NCBI GenBank assembly: GCA_030533235.1
Contig: JAUNJN010000014.1
Span: 1-41,258, forward strand
Reading direction: 5' to 3'
Source of the DNA: Eubacteriales bacterium
GTDB taxonomy: Bacteria > Bacillota > Clostridia > Lachnospirales > Lachnospiraceae
DNA length: 41,258 nucleotides
Under the pieces are notes generated by a model. That model ran no database searches. It had not been told where the DNA came from and saw only the letters and a list, made by a program, of their open reading frames with translations. The translations under genes were made by a program, and so were the position numbers. Shown here piece after piece: positions 9,087 through 17,921 of this stretch. Position 1 is the first letter of the stretch. Each line of letters opens with the position of its first letter.

Positions 9087-10294
9087 ATATGCTCTCCTGC
9101 ACGAATGCCTGAAATAAAAGCAAACGTAAGATTGTATCCGCCACAAGCTCCGTCAATATCCAATATTTCTCCGACCACGTATGTTCCTGGGCAAATTTTT
9201 GATTCACAGGAAACAGCATCGATTTCGTCAATACAAACGCCTCCTGAACACACCTGTGCCGTTTCATAATCACAAAGTGCATCAACTGAACATGTAAAAT
9301 GTTTTGCATAATGGATAATTTCTTTAAATTTAGAAAATGAAACATCACTTGTTTTTGTTTTTTCGTTTATTCCGATTTTATGTAAAATATAGCATGCAAG
9401 CTTATCATTCAACAGACTGTTAATTGTACCGTGAATAAAACGATTTTTTGAAATATCATACAGGTTCTTTATTTCATCCGGAGTAATACCGGGTAATAAG
9501 TTAATTACCACCTGTATATCGTTTGAAAGAGATAAGTTTTTGCCGATTATCGAGGTCATATTAAATATAACAATGCCGGACAAACCATAATTTGTAAACT
9601 GCACTTCCCCATCTTCATATGCAATCACTTCTTCGTGAAGAGTAATATTTACATTTGCTCGTGCCCGAACTCCACTAAGGGAAGAAATATCTTCCTTGAC
9701 TTTGACTCCACACAATGCAGGCATGACGTTTGTAATCGTATGACCAACTGATTTTGCCAGCTGGTAGCCATAATCAGATCCGCCCAATGATGGATAACTC
9801 CTACCACCACATGCCAGTACCACTTCTGAAGCAGTTATTTGCCCATTTGTCGTATGAATTGTAAATGAATCAGTATTCTTATGTATATTTGTTACCTGTG
9901 TCCGAAAATCAAATTTTACACCAAGTTGTTGTGCTTCATCAAGCATAGACCATACGACTGCTGATGCTTGGTTTGACATCGGATAAACATATCCTTCTGT
10001 CGTTTGATATACTTTAAGCCCGATGGATTCAAAAAAATGAAATAATTCCTCATCGGGCTTACTTCCCAGTAAGGTTTTTAAAAAAAGTTCGTATTGACTG
10101 CTTGTAGAATGATAGTTATGCGCAAATGAAAAGTACCTGTTTGTCAGGTTACATTTTCCGTTTCCGGTTGCATATAGTTTTTTTCCTGCCTTTTTGTTTT
10201 TCTCGATTACATACACATTCAACCCGCGTCTGGCTGCAGTAATCGCACAGCATAAACCGGATGCCCCCGCACCGATTACACATACATCATACAT
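9080..10294 (-). CDS. HI0933/BaiN-like NAD(P)/FAD-dependent oxidoreductase
   Basis: A 404-residue flavoprotein of the HI0933 (YhiN/BaiN) family. The N-terminal FAD-binding motif is VIGAGASGLCCAI, followed by the family hallmark KLYATGNGKCNLTN. The C-terminal part has GEILDIDGACGGYNL, the second FAD contact. Family members have been linked to bile-acid or aminoacetone redox reactions, but the reaction is not predictable here, and BaiN-type annotations spread widely by similarity. The ATG at 10294 has TTAGGAGAG upstream. It overlaps the COG2509 flavoprotein gene downstream, forming a two-flavoprotein pair ahead of proB. Confidence 0.93.
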   Translation of the reverse strand: MYDVCVIGAGASGLCCAITAARRGLNVYVIEKNKKAGKKLYATGNGKCNLTNRYFSFAHNYHSTSSQYELFLKTLLGSKPDEELFHFFESIGLKVYQTTEGYVYPMSNQASAVVWSMLDEAQQLGVKFDFRTQVTNIHKNTDSFTIHTTNGQITASEVVLACGGRSYPSLGGSDYGYQLAKSVGHTITNVMPALCGVKVKEDISSLSGVRARANVNITLHEEVIAYEDGEVQFTNYGLSGIVIFNMTSIIGKNLSLSNDIQVVINLLPGITPDEIKNLYDISKNRFIHGTINSLLNDKLACYILHKIGINEKTKTSDVSFSKFKEIIHYAKHFTCSVDALCDYETAQVCSGGVCIDEIDAVSCESKICPGTYVVGEILDIDGACGGYNLTFAFISGIRAGEHIC

Positions 10295-10304
10295 AAATAC
10301 TCTC

Positions 10305-10667
10305 CTAACTCGAAACAGCTTCTAAAAAGATGTAAATCTCTTCCGTAGAATGAAAATAGATTCCGTCTATGATACGATTATACAAATCTTTATCTGCTTT
10401 TTGAATATCGCTATCCGTAAGATTAGTTGTCTCAAATACCGAATGATTCTGTTGATCTATAATTACCAGAATATGATCTACAAAGGTAGCACAATACTCT
10501 GTTTGATTATGAGTCTCCATATCTGTTTTTATATTTATGGTTGCATTCAGTTTGATTTTGTCATGGCGTATAGCTTCTGTCCGATTGCTAAAATAATCTT
10601 CCGTCAGGCAAAATGCAGCCCAAAACAAATATCCAAAAAGCGCTAAATAGAAAAATAATTTCCTCAT
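10305..10667 (-). CDS. Small membrane-anchored protein with BofC-like C-terminal pattern
   Basis: A 120-residue protein with a single N-terminal hydrophobic helix (KLFFYLALFGYLFWAAFCL), then a soluble region outside or across the membrane. The C-terminal half follows the pattern of BofC-type domains: a strand like DHILVIIDQQ, ending in DGIYFHSTEEIYIFLEAVSS. In Bacillus, BofC restrains SpoIVB signalling in the forespore; that this protein does the same is inference. The start is the ATG at 10667 with AAGGAG 8 bases upstream; an ATG two codons earlier and a GTG just before it lie inside or against that site. It sits between the DUF3048 lipoprotein and the flavoproteins. Confidence 0.6.
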   Translation of the reverse strand: MRKLFFYLALFGYLFWAAFCLTEDYFSNRTEAIRHDKIKLNATINIKTDMETHNQTEYCATFVDHILVIIDQQNHSVFETTNLTDSDIQKADKDLYNRIIDGIYFHSTEEIYIFLEAVSS

Positions 10668-10710
10668 GGTCATCACTCCTTGAAGAAATTATTTCCCTTT
10701 TTATATCATA

Positions 10711-11793
10711 TTATTCAATGGTAATATTTTGTGGTTTATCAGCCTCAAATACTGTAATAAATGTATTACCAGGATTCATCTTAAGCAACTTGCCATCCTG
10801 ATCAAAGAAACGCACCTGTTCTTCGTTTACATTTTCCCATTTAATTTCTTTGTATTCTCCATCTGTAAAGTAATATCCGGTTCCGCCTGAATACCAGTCA
10901 AGATGTAACAGGTAACCATCAATTGGTTCGTAATTTGCAAACATTACAATAACATTTTTGTAGGACAACTGTTCCTGTGTTTCCACATCCATCTGTTTTT
11001 CGTTATACTGGAATCGATAGTAACGCTGATCCTCTTCATTGTACTCAAACCATCTTGAAGGTGATCCGTTATATGCAGTCATAATCTTATTTGCAGTTTG
11101 ATTATTTGCAAGCGGAGTATCCTCTAAATTAAATTCAAACATATGACCAAGGCCGTCTTTATAGGTTGTACGATATCCGTTTCTTTCAACCGCATCCTTC
11201 AAACGTGCTCCGTCCGTATAAACATTATGTGGTGCATAACGTGAATTGTCTCGATAATATGCCTTGTCATCATACAAACCATTGATATTGTTTGTGCCTT
11301 CCTGTTCAATCAACTGTCTTGCATAATCGGACCATCCGTAATGTGCGTAAATTCCATCAATAAAATCATTCATACGTACATAATAATGACGGGCACTACG
11401 AACCGGACCTACTTTTTCAAGAGAAGCATAATCCTTAAATACGCATAAATATCTCGTAACACCACCCTCTACTAATATTTCGAATGTAAGATCTGCTTTC
11501 GAAATACCGGATTGCGGCATAGCATCGATAATATTATTGATCATCATACAAATCGGTCTTTGATTTTCCAAAGACTCATCAATCCACTCACCTGTTAACT
11601 CACTAATCACATAACCTTCCTTGTATGCAAGCGGAATATCTCCTGCATCGCTCATGGTTGCCACTTGATCAATTGAAACTGAAGGTGGAGTGGCTTCTGT
11701 GGATTTATCATCTTTTTTCTTTCCGCATCCGGCGAAAAGCATAGATGCAGTCATTGTGCCAATTAATAATAATGCAATTTTATTCTTCTTCAT
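10711..11793 (-). CDS. DUF3048 (YerB-like) lipoprotein
   Basis: A 360-residue predicted lipoprotein. The signal peptide MKKNKIALLLIGTMTASM ends in the lipobox LFAGC, with Cys23 as the acylated residue, followed by a charged linker. The rest matches DUF3048: GEWIDESLENQRPICMMIN, SARHYYVRMNDFIDGIYAHY and a C-terminal DWYSGGTGYYFTDG region. YerB in Bacillus is an extracytoplasmic lipoprotein of uncertain function, so no activity is claimed. The ATG start lies inside the last codons of ybeY (14-base overlap), which indicates co-translation with an rRNA-processing gene, probably through operon compaction only. Confidence 0.93.
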   Translation of the reverse strand: MKKNKIALLLIGTMTASMLFAGCGKKKDDKSTEATPPSVSIDQVATMSDAGDIPLAYKEGYVISELTGEWIDESLENQRPICMMINNIIDAMPQSGISKADLTFEILVEGGVTRYLCVFKDYASLEKVGPVRSARHYYVRMNDFIDGIYAHYGWSDYARQLIEQEGTNNINGLYDDKAYYRDNSRYAPHNVYTDGARLKDAVERNGYRTTYKDGLGHMFEFNLEDTPLANNQTANKIMTAYNGSPSRWFEYNEEDQRYYRFQYNEKQMDVETQEQLSYKNVIVMFANYEPIDGYLLHLDWYSGGTGYYFTDGEYKEIKWENVNEEQVRFFDQDGKLLKMNPGNTFITVFEADKPQNITIE

Positions 11794-12292
11794 GATCTCT
11801 TGTATATCCTTTCATTTTTAAGATTTCTTCCTGTAATTGTTCCATCTGTAAACGCTCGATATCATTAATATGATCATATCCGGCAAGATGCAGCATACTA
11901 TGAGCGACCAAAAAAGCCAATTCTCTTTTTTGGGTATGTCCATAGGCTTGCGCCTGTTGGATAATTCGATTTACATTTAAAACAATATCTCCAAGCATAA
12001 GCTCGCCTGTATCCTGGTTAAAGTATGCTTCCGGATGTTGCTCAAATTCATTAAATTCTGCCGGCTTTAAGTAATCTAACATCGGAAATGATAAAACATC
12101 TGTTGGTGCATCTATCCCGCGATAAGTCTTATTCATCTCACATATCCCGGCATCGTCCGTAAATAATACGTTAATCTCGCATTCGTAAGGACACTGAATG
12201 AATTCTAATGATGCACGGATAACATCATTTACAATCAAAGCATATTGCTCAGGTAACGGTTCTTTGTATTCATTTTCAATGTATACACTCAT
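11780..12292 (-). CDS. ybeY: Endoribonuclease YbeY (16S rRNA maturation)
   Basis: A 170-residue metal-dependent single-strand endoribonuclease needed for 16S rRNA 3'-end maturation and ribosome quality control. The zinc site HSMLHLAGYDH (His131, His135, His141) is intact, as is the family segment YRGIDAPTDVLSFPM. The ATG at 12292 is preceded by AAAAAGGAG. It follows phoH by 59 bases, and the two genes are neighbours in most Firmicutes. A promoter-like sequence lies within that gap, so ybeY and the lipoprotein gene may be transcribed separately from phoH as well as by read-through. Confidence 0.97.
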   Translation of the reverse strand: MSVYIENEYKEPLPEQYALIVNDVIRASLEFIQCPYECEINVLFTDDAGICEMNKTYRGIDAPTDVLSFPMLDYLKPAEFNEFEQHPEAYFNQDTGELMLGDIVLNVNRIIQQAQAYGHTQKRELAFLVAHSMLHLAGYDHINDIERLQMEQLQEEILKMKGYTRDHEEE

Positions 12293-12321
12293 ATATTGTA
12301 CTCCTTTTTACAGACCCATGT

Positions 12322-12350
12322 ATTATACACGACTTTTTATAAATAAGCAA
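12322..12350 (-). promoter_or_regulatory. Candidate sigma-A promoter upstream of ybeY
   Basis: On the minus strand, TTGCTT (12350-12345) and a perfect TATAAT (12327-12322) are separated by 17 bases. The -35 element begins 1 base after the phoH stop codon. Transcription would begin about 20-25 bases before the ybeY start codon. Confidence 0.5.
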
Positions 12351-12351
12351 G

Positions 12352-13392
12352 TCATCTGTCTTTTTTTGCATTTCTGTTTCCGGAATACTCATTCGACTTT
12401 TTGTCTTTTGCAGAAGTGGTAATTCTGTTGTTTTTTTCTTCATATTTCTCGTAAGCATTTACTATTTTCTGAACAAGCGGATGCCGTACAACGTCCTCAC
12501 TTTGCAATCGAATAATGGATATATCTTCTATATCGTGTAACACTTTTAATGCAACATCCAAACCGGAAACGGCATCCTTAGGCAAATCCTTTTGTGATAA
12601 GTCACCGGTAATAATTGCCTTTGAGCCAAAACCAATACGTGTTAAGAACATTTTCATTTGCGCAGGCGTTGTGTTTTGGGCTTCGTCTAAAACAATATAT
12701 GCATTATCCAAAGTCCGACCTCGCATATATGCAAGAGGCGCTACCTCAATCAAGCCCTTTTCCATATTTTTAAGAAAAGATTCTGCACCCATGATTTCAT
12801 ACAGTGCATCATAGAGCGGACGAAGATATGGATCAACCTTACTTTGCAGATCCCCCGGCAAAAATCCGAGTTTCTCTCCTGCCTCAATAGCAGGACGTGT
12901 CAAAATAATGCGATTTACTTCATTGTTTTTAAATGCTGTGATTGCCTTTGCCATGGCAAGATATGTCTTACCGGTACCTGCAGGACCAACTCCGAATACA
13001 ATCATATTTTTGTCGATTGCATCGATATATTTTTTTTGACCAAGTGTTTTTGCTTTTACAGGTTTTCCGTTAATTGTATGACAAATCGTATTTTCATCAT
13101 GGTTCAGCTCATACAATGAATGCACCTCCCCGGATTTATTAAGTGAAAATGCGTACATTACATTTTGTTCAGTTACAGTTTCACCTTGCTTTGCTATCTG
13201 AACTAATGCATTGATCACTTCGATTGCCTTATTAACGTTACCTTCATCTCCAACAATTTTAAGTGTATCATCACGCAGTACAACAGCAATATGATACGTC
13301 TTTTCTATTAATTTAATATGTTTATCAAATTCCCCAAATACATTTTGAATACAGGAACTTGGTATTGTCATATTTTGAGAATAGGAATGCAT
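12352..13392 (-). CDS. PhoH family ATPase (YbeZ-like)
   Basis: A 346-residue PhoH-type protein: an N-terminal KH-like RNA-binding segment, then a P-loop ATPase core with GPAGTGKTYLA (from Gly136) and the Walker B strand NAYIVLDEAQNTT. This is the shorter PhoH/YbeZ form, which is encoded next to ybeY and is thought to assist it in rRNA processing as an RNA helicase-like factor. The ATG at 13392 has AAGGAGAG upstream. The C-terminus ends with a basic tail rich in Lys, Asn and Arg. It is 5 bases after yqfD, the same order as in Bacillus subtilis, so phoH belongs to the sporulation-gene transcript here. Confidence 0.95.
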   Translation of the reverse strand: MHSYSQNMTIPSSCIQNVFGEFDKHIKLIEKTYHIAVVLRDDTLKIVGDEGNVNKAIEVINALVQIAKQGETVTEQNVMYAFSLNKSGEVHSLYELNHDENTICHTINGKPVKAKTLGQKKYIDAIDKNMIVFGVGPAGTGKTYLAMAKAITAFKNNEVNRIILTRPAIEAGEKLGFLPGDLQSKVDPYLRPLYDALYEIMGAESFLKNMEKGLIEVAPLAYMRGRTLDNAYIVLDEAQNTTPAQMKMFLTRIGFGSKAIITGDLSQKDLPKDAVSGLDVALKVLHDIEDISIIRLQSEDVVRHPLVQKIVNAYEKYEEKNNRITTSAKDKKSNEYSGNRNAKKDR

Positions 13393-13397
13393 TCGAA

Positions 13398-14576
13398 TTA
13401 CTCTCCTTGTAGTGTGTTGTCAATCGGAACTAAGATGCAGATATATTCTTTAACGAGTATCGTTCCCGTTGCAATACATTGACCATCCGATATTTGTATT
13501 TTAACATTATTTTCGAGTATTTCCACCCCTTTTTTTTGCATTTGGGAAATATGGTAATACAATTTTTTCCTTGCTTTTTCCATTGCCTCCTCTTCATTTA
13601 AGACCAATGCTTCCGTTGTATATAATTTCTGTATTTTTGTTCGTAATTTAACAGGTAAATAAAATGAATTTCCGATCTTCAATTGTTTATATTCAGTCGT
13701 GACATCACTGTTTGTATATTTTTTTGAAGGAAGGTTTATTTGAATATTTCCTAAATCAATTCCATAAGAGCGCTTTTCTTCTGTGTATGTTTTTTCATAG
13801 CTTTGTAAAGCAAAACAATCCGAATAATCATATGAAACAATACCATATATTTCACCACTTGCGTATGTATAATTTGTTTCAATCAATTCATCATATTCGT
13901 TGTAAATCGGAACAACTCCGGTGATTAATATATCACCTTTTTTAACTTCCATACCTTGTTCGACCATCTGATATCCGTTTGTAGTTATTATATTACTCAC
14001 AATACAGTCTTTTGACGCAATCAGATTACTTGGGGATTTGCTTGCCTGATTATAGTTCTGAGGGATTGTTTCAAGTACGTCAATTTTTAACATCGTACCG
14101 GATAGCTCACAACTAATCCATGCAATTTCATCATAGTGTTCTCGCAACGCATCCTCCAAGGCGGAACAATCAATTTCTGATTTTTTTGTCCCAATTGCAA
14201 CATACTCATCCATAACATATTGCTTGATTTGTTCTGCTGTATATTGATTTGTTCCATATATCGTAATATTCCAAACATATTTTGAAAACATCCAGATTGA
14301 GAACAACAGAAAGAACAGACAAAACGGAATCCATAAACGTGTTTTATATTTTTTCAGCCAAGTACATATTCCATACTCCTTCATAACCGAATAATCCATA
14401 TTTAGTTTTGTTATGTATTCACAAAATAAATCTTTATCATGGGATGAAATAATAAAATCACACGAATTCTCTGTTTTGTTTTTACATGTGATAATCAAAT
14501 CATTCCGTGTACAAAGATTGATCAAACGATTGATTAATTTTCCGTTAACGGAAATCATACACATACTGCGAAGCAT
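13398..14576 (-). CDS. yqfD: Sporulation protein YqfD
   Basis: A 392-residue membrane protein. The N-terminal domain (about 1-75) is cytoplasmic. One hydrophobic helix (about 81-101, LWIPFCLFFLLFSIWMFSKY) is followed by VWNITIYGTNQYTAEQIKQY, the YqfD hallmark resembling a POTRA-type domain outside the membrane. YqfD is a sigma-E-controlled protein needed for efficient sporulation in Bacillus and related clostridia, and its mechanism is unclear. The ATG at 14576 has AAAAGGAG upstream. It is 24 bases after yqfC and is followed by phoH, so this is the canonical yqfC-yqfD-phoH-ybeY order. Confidence 0.92.
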   Translation of the reverse strand: MLRSMCMISVNGKLINRLINLCTRNDLIITCKNKTENSCDFIISSHDKDLFCEYITKLNMDYSVMKEYGICTWLKKYKTRLWIPFCLFFLLFSIWMFSKYVWNITIYGTNQYTAEQIKQYVMDEYVAIGTKKSEIDCSALEDALREHYDEIAWISCELSGTMLKIDVLETIPQNYNQASKSPSNLIASKDCIVSNIITTNGYQMVEQGMEVKKGDILITGVVPIYNEYDELIETNYTYASGEIYGIVSYDYSDCFALQSYEKTYTEEKRSYGIDLGNIQINLPSKKYTNSDVTTEYKQLKIGNSFYLPVKLRTKIQKLYTTEALVLNEEEAMEKARKKLYYHISQMQKKGVEILENNVKIQISDGQCIATGTILVKEYICILVPIDNTLQGE

Positions 14577-14600
14577 TTGAATCTCCTTTTCGATACTTGA

Positions 14601-14816
14601 CTATATTTCTGTGTTCTTAATCCATGCCATACTTACAATTGTTCCGGTTATTTTCATTTCAAGACCGGAATAACAAAAAATCGAAAGATTTTGTCCTTCG
14701 ATTTTTAACATTTGATTATGACATTTTAAAATAATTAAATGCTCATCATAGCATATAATATCCTTATATCCATCCACATAGACAGCTTTTGATTCATAAA
14801 TAATGATTCTAGTCAT
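14601..14816 (-). CDS. yqfC: YabP/YqfC-family sporulation protein
   Basis: A 71-residue protein matching the YabP/YqfC pattern: VYVDGYKDIICYDEHLIILK, then MLKIEGQNLSI and ITGTIVSMAWI. It is somewhat shorter than Bacillus YqfC (about 90 residues), with little N-terminal extension. Family proteins are made during sporulation and contribute to coat or cortex assembly. The ATG at 14816 has only a weak upstream site (CGGTAA), and I could not place a convincing sporulation sigma-factor promoter in the 40 bases between it and the rpsU terminator. Adjacency to yqfD supports the call. Confidence 0.88.
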   Translation of the reverse strand: MTRIIIYESKAVYVDGYKDIICYDEHLIILKCHNQMLKIEGQNLSIFCYSGLEMKITGTIVSMAWIKNTEI

Positions 14817-14858
14817 GCTGTTACCGTTTTTTGTAATCTATTCTAGTATATTCGCTAC

Positions 14859-14892
14859 AAAAAAAAACAGACCACATAACGTGATCTGTTTT
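14859..14892 (-). terminator. Rho-independent terminator after rpsU
   Basis: Read on the minus strand, a 12-base-pair stem (AAAACAGATCAC pairing with GTGGTCTGTTTT, one G-U pair) encloses a 5-base loop (14876-14880) and runs into a T tract of nine. It lies 41 bases beyond the rpsU stop codon, so rpsU forms its own short transcript and yqfC starts afterwards. Confidence 0.9.
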
Positions 14893-14932
14893 AATTTTGT
14901 AAAAAAACAATCGTCAAAAGACTGTATAGTTT

Positions 14933-15109
14933 TTATTTGAATTTACGCTTTCTTGCAGCCTCAGACTTCTTCTTACGCTTAACGCTTGGCTTTTCGTAAT
15001 GCTCTCTCTTACGAATCTCCTGCTGGATACCTGCCTTTGCGCAGTTTCTCTTGAATCTACGAAGTGCGCTATCCAAAGTCTCATTCTCTTTTACGATAAC
15101 ATTTGACAT
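14933..15109 (-). CDS. rpsU: 30S ribosomal protein S21
   Basis: A 58-residue, strongly basic protein with the S21 sequence ([20 protein letters not shown], then [15 protein letters not shown]) and a C-terminal Arg/Lys tail. S21 binds the 3' domain of 16S rRNA near the anti-Shine-Dalgarno region and supports initiation. The start is the ATG at 15109, with the purine-rich GGAGGGAGGGTGAG upstream. An in-frame extension to 15247 would cross the promoter and is rejected. The gene is monocistronic: it has its own promoter at 15201-15228 and its own terminator. Confidence 0.98.
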   Translation of the reverse strand: MSNVIVKENETLDSALRRFKRNCAKAGIQQEIRKREHYEKPSVKRKKKSEAARKRKFK

Positions 15110-15200
15110 ATCTTTCTCACCCTCCCTCCAGTTGCAAATTCTCTTGTAAATGTGCATCAATAACAACTGATTGGGTAACTTCCAAAATTGCACAAACATT

Positions 15201-15228
15201 ATTATATCATAGTATTTCAATTCGTCAA
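15201..15228 (-). promoter_or_regulatory. Strong sigma-A promoter of rpsU
   Basis: The minus strand reads TTGACG (15228-15223), a 16-base spacer, then a perfect TATAAT (15206-15201). The predicted transcript has an 85-90 base leader ahead of the S21 start, with no obvious riboswitch. A 9-base inverted repeat, CCAAATTGA/TCAATTTGG (15231-15239 and 15269-15277), lies just upstream. Confidence 0.8.
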
Positions 15229-15280
15229 CACCAAATTGAAAAAACATGCATTTTTCGTACAGAAATTGTCAATTTGGCAA

Positions 15281-17920
15281 TTATGCAAGTTGGTTTTTTG
15301 CTTCTTCAACACCCATCTGCAACGCGTTTTCAATACCGGAAGGATTTTTACCGCCGGCCTGTGCCATATTCGGACGACCGCCACCGCCACCTCCGACAAG
15401 TGGAGCAATCTGCTTAATAATGTTTCCTGCATGTGCGCCGGATGCTACTGCATCCTCCGTTGCAGTCACAATTAAATTAACCTTTCCGTCTGCCTGAGAT
15501 GCTAAAATAACAACTCCACTGCCAATCTTTGCCTTCAGATCATCTCCGAGATTACGAAGGGCATTCATATCGACATCCTGCATTTTAACAGGTAAAATCT
15601 TATAATCACCCAGCACGACGGCAGATGCAAGAACATCCTTTACGGAATCCTTTGCCATCTTATCCTTAAGCTTTTGGTTTTCAGACTGTAATGTTTTAAT
15701 TTCGGCATACATAGCTTCAATCTTTTCTGCAAGCTTTGATGGTTCAGTCTTTGCTAGAATACTCGCCTGCTTTAATGTATCTTCCTGTTGCTTATAATAT
15801 GCAAACGCACCGTTTGAGGTAAGTGCTTCAATACGTCGTACACCTGCCGCAACACCTTGCTCTGAAATAATTTTGAATGTACGGATAACTCCTGTATGAG
15901 GAACATGCGTACCACCACATAATTCTTTCGAGAAATCTCCCATCGAAACAACACGTACGGTATCGCCATATTTTTCGCCAAACAATGCCATTGCTCCTGT
16001 TTCTTTTGCAGCTTCCAATGACATAACGTCAGTCTGTACGTTAAGATCCGCATCAATTTCTTCGTTTACGATTGCTTCCACACGCTCCAACTCTTCTTTC
16101 GTAACTGCAGCATTATGTGTAAAGTCAAAACGAAGTCGATCCGATGATACATAGGAACCTGCCTGCTCAACATGTCCGCCAAGTACAAGCTTTAATGCTT
16201 TTTGGAGCAAATGTGTTGCAGAGTGATTCATACAAGTATGTGCACGCTTTTCCGAATCAACCGTAAGACTTACATCATCACCAGTACAAATTGTTCCGTT
16301 TGAAACATATCCGATATGTGCAATTTTTCCACCAACAACCTTTACTGTCTCTTTTACAATAAATTCTCCGGTTGATGTCTTAATTGTTCCGATATCGCCA
16401 CACTGACCCCCCATTGTTGCATAAAACGGAGTTGCGGCTACAAGAACCGAACCGTTCTCTCCTTCTTCCAATGAAGAAACGATTTCATCTTCGGTTGTCA
16501 TCGTAAGAATCTTTGAAGTGTTAGTTAGCGAATCATAGCCAACAAATTCTGTTTGTAATGCTGCAGGTATCTGCTCATATACCGTTGCGTCAGCACCCAT
16601 GTAATTTGTCACCTTACGTGCCTTACGTGCACGCTCTTTTTGTTCCTTCATACAAGCAGCAAACCCGGCTTCATCAACAGCTATACCGGCCTCTTCGAGG
16701 ATTTCTGTTGTAAGATCAAGCGGAAATCCGTACGTATCATAAAGCTTAAATGCACGTTCTCCATCGAGCTTTATCTCTCCGGCTTCTTTTATTTCTTCAA
16801 TGTACGTATTAAGAATAGCGAGACCCTGATCAATTGTTTTGTTGAAATTTTCTTCTTCAACATTCAGAGTGGCAAATATATGTTCCTGCTTCTCTAAAAG
16901 CTCCGGATACGCATCCTTTGAAACCTCTATAACCGTCTTTGATAACTCTGCAAGGAAGCATCCCTTGATTCCGAGTAATCTTCCGTGACGTGCCGCACGA
17001 CGAAGTAAACGACGAAGCACGTAGCCACGACCTAAATTGGAAGGCAAGATACCGTCGGAGGTCATAAATGTTACGGAACGAATATGATCTGTAATTAAAC
17101 GAATTGATACATCTGTCTTTTCATCCTGCTTATAAGTAACACCTGCCATATCACAAATTTTATCGCGAAGTGCTTTTAAGGTGTCTACATCAAAAATAGA
17201 ATCTACATCCTGAACAACAACGGCGAGGCGTTCAAGGCCCATACCTGTGTCAATATTCTTGTGTTCAAGCTCGGTATAATGATTGTTTCCGTCGTTATCA
17301 AACTGTGTGAACACATTATTCCAAACTTCCATATAACGATCGCAATCGCAACCTACCTTACAATCCGGTTTTCCGCATCCGTATTTTATTCCGCGATCAT
17401 AGTAAACCTCAGAACATGGTCCGCATGGACCTGCGCCATGCTCCCAGAAATTATCAGCTTTACCGAATTTAAAAATTCGTTCAGGTGCAATTCCGATTTC
17501 CTTGTTCCAAATCTCAAATGCCTCGTCATCTTCTTCGTATACAGACGGATACAAACGATCCTTATCAAGACCTACAACCTCAGTCAAAAACTCCCATGTC
17601 CAGTTAATTGCCTCGTGTTTAAAGTAATCTCCGAAAGAGAAATTCCCGAGCATTTCAAAGAATGTACCATGTCTTGCAGTTTTGCCGACATTTTCAATAT
17701 CACCGGTACGAATACATTTCTGACATGTTGTAACACGTCTTCTCGGCGGAATTTCCTGTCCGGTAAAATATGGCTTAAGCGGTGCCATACCTGAATTTAT
17801 TAACAATAAGCTGTTGTCATTATGCGGAATTAATGAGAAGCTGTTCATCTTAAGATGTCCTTTACTCTCAAAAAATTCCAAAAACATTTTTCTAAGTTCG
17901 TTTACTCCGTATTTTTTCAC
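15281..17920 (-). CDS. alaS: Alanyl-tRNA synthetase
   Basis: An 879-residue class II synthetase that charges tRNA-Ala. The N-terminal catalytic domain begins MKKYGVNELRKMFLEFFESK and contains MLGNFSFGDYFK. The editing domain carries the zinc-binding HSATHLLQKAL and CGGTH motifs for clearing Ser- and Gly-tRNA. The C-terminal DHHA1-like part ends in VGGGGGGRPNMAQAG. Length and all motifs are complete. The start is GTG at 17920, one base after the stop of a 42-residue membrane protein, with AAGGAGG about 9 bases upstream inside that gene. Translation is therefore probably coupled. I saw no T-box in front, because upstream is coding. Confidence 0.98.
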   Translation of the reverse strand: MKKYGVNELRKMFLEFFESKGHLKMNSFSLIPHNDNSLLLINSGMAPLKPYFTGQEIPPRRRVTTCQKCIRTGDIENVGKTARHGTFFEMLGNFSFGDYFKHEAINWTWEFLTEVVGLDKDRLYPSVYEEDDEAFEIWNKEIGIAPERIFKFGKADNFWEHGAGPCGPCSEVYYDRGIKYGCGKPDCKVGCDCDRYMEVWNNVFTQFDNDGNNHYTELEHKNIDTGMGLERLAVVVQDVDSIFDVDTLKALRDKICDMAGVTYKQDEKTDVSIRLITDHIRSVTFMTSDGILPSNLGRGYVLRRLLRRAARHGRLLGIKGCFLAELSKTVIEVSKDAYPELLEKQEHIFATLNVEEENFNKTIDQGLAILNTYIEEIKEAGEIKLDGERAFKLYDTYGFPLDLTTEILEEAGIAVDEAGFAACMKEQKERARKARKVTNYMGADATVYEQIPAALQTEFVGYDSLTNTSKILTMTTEDEIVSSLEEGENGSVLVAATPFYATMGGQCGDIGTIKTSTGEFIVKETVKVVGGKIAHIGYVSNGTICTGDDVSLTVDSEKRAHTCMNHSATHLLQKALKLVLGGHVEQAGSYVSSDRLRFDFTHNAAVTKEELERVEAIVNEEIDADLNVQTDVMSLEAAKETGAMALFGEKYGDTVRVVSMGDFSKELCGGTHVPHTGVIRTFKIISEQGVAAGVRRIEALTSNGAFAYYKQQEDTLKQASILAKTEPSKLAEKIEAMYAEIKTLQSENQKLKDKMAKDSVKDVLASAVVLGDYKILPVKMQDVDMNALRNLGDDLKAKIGSGVVILASQADGKVNLIVTATEDAVASGAHAGNIIKQIAPLVGGGGGGRPNMAQAGGKNPSGIENALQMGVEEAKNQLA

Positions 17921-17921
17921 T

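Noticed and set aside
14817-14858. Sporulation (sigma-E) promoter before yqfC
   Set aside because: A GAATATA-like element is present, but no -10 lies at proper spacing.
17261-17794. Open reading frame of 177 codons on the plus strand
   Set aside because: It is antisense to the catalytic domain of alaS and shows no domain or start signal.
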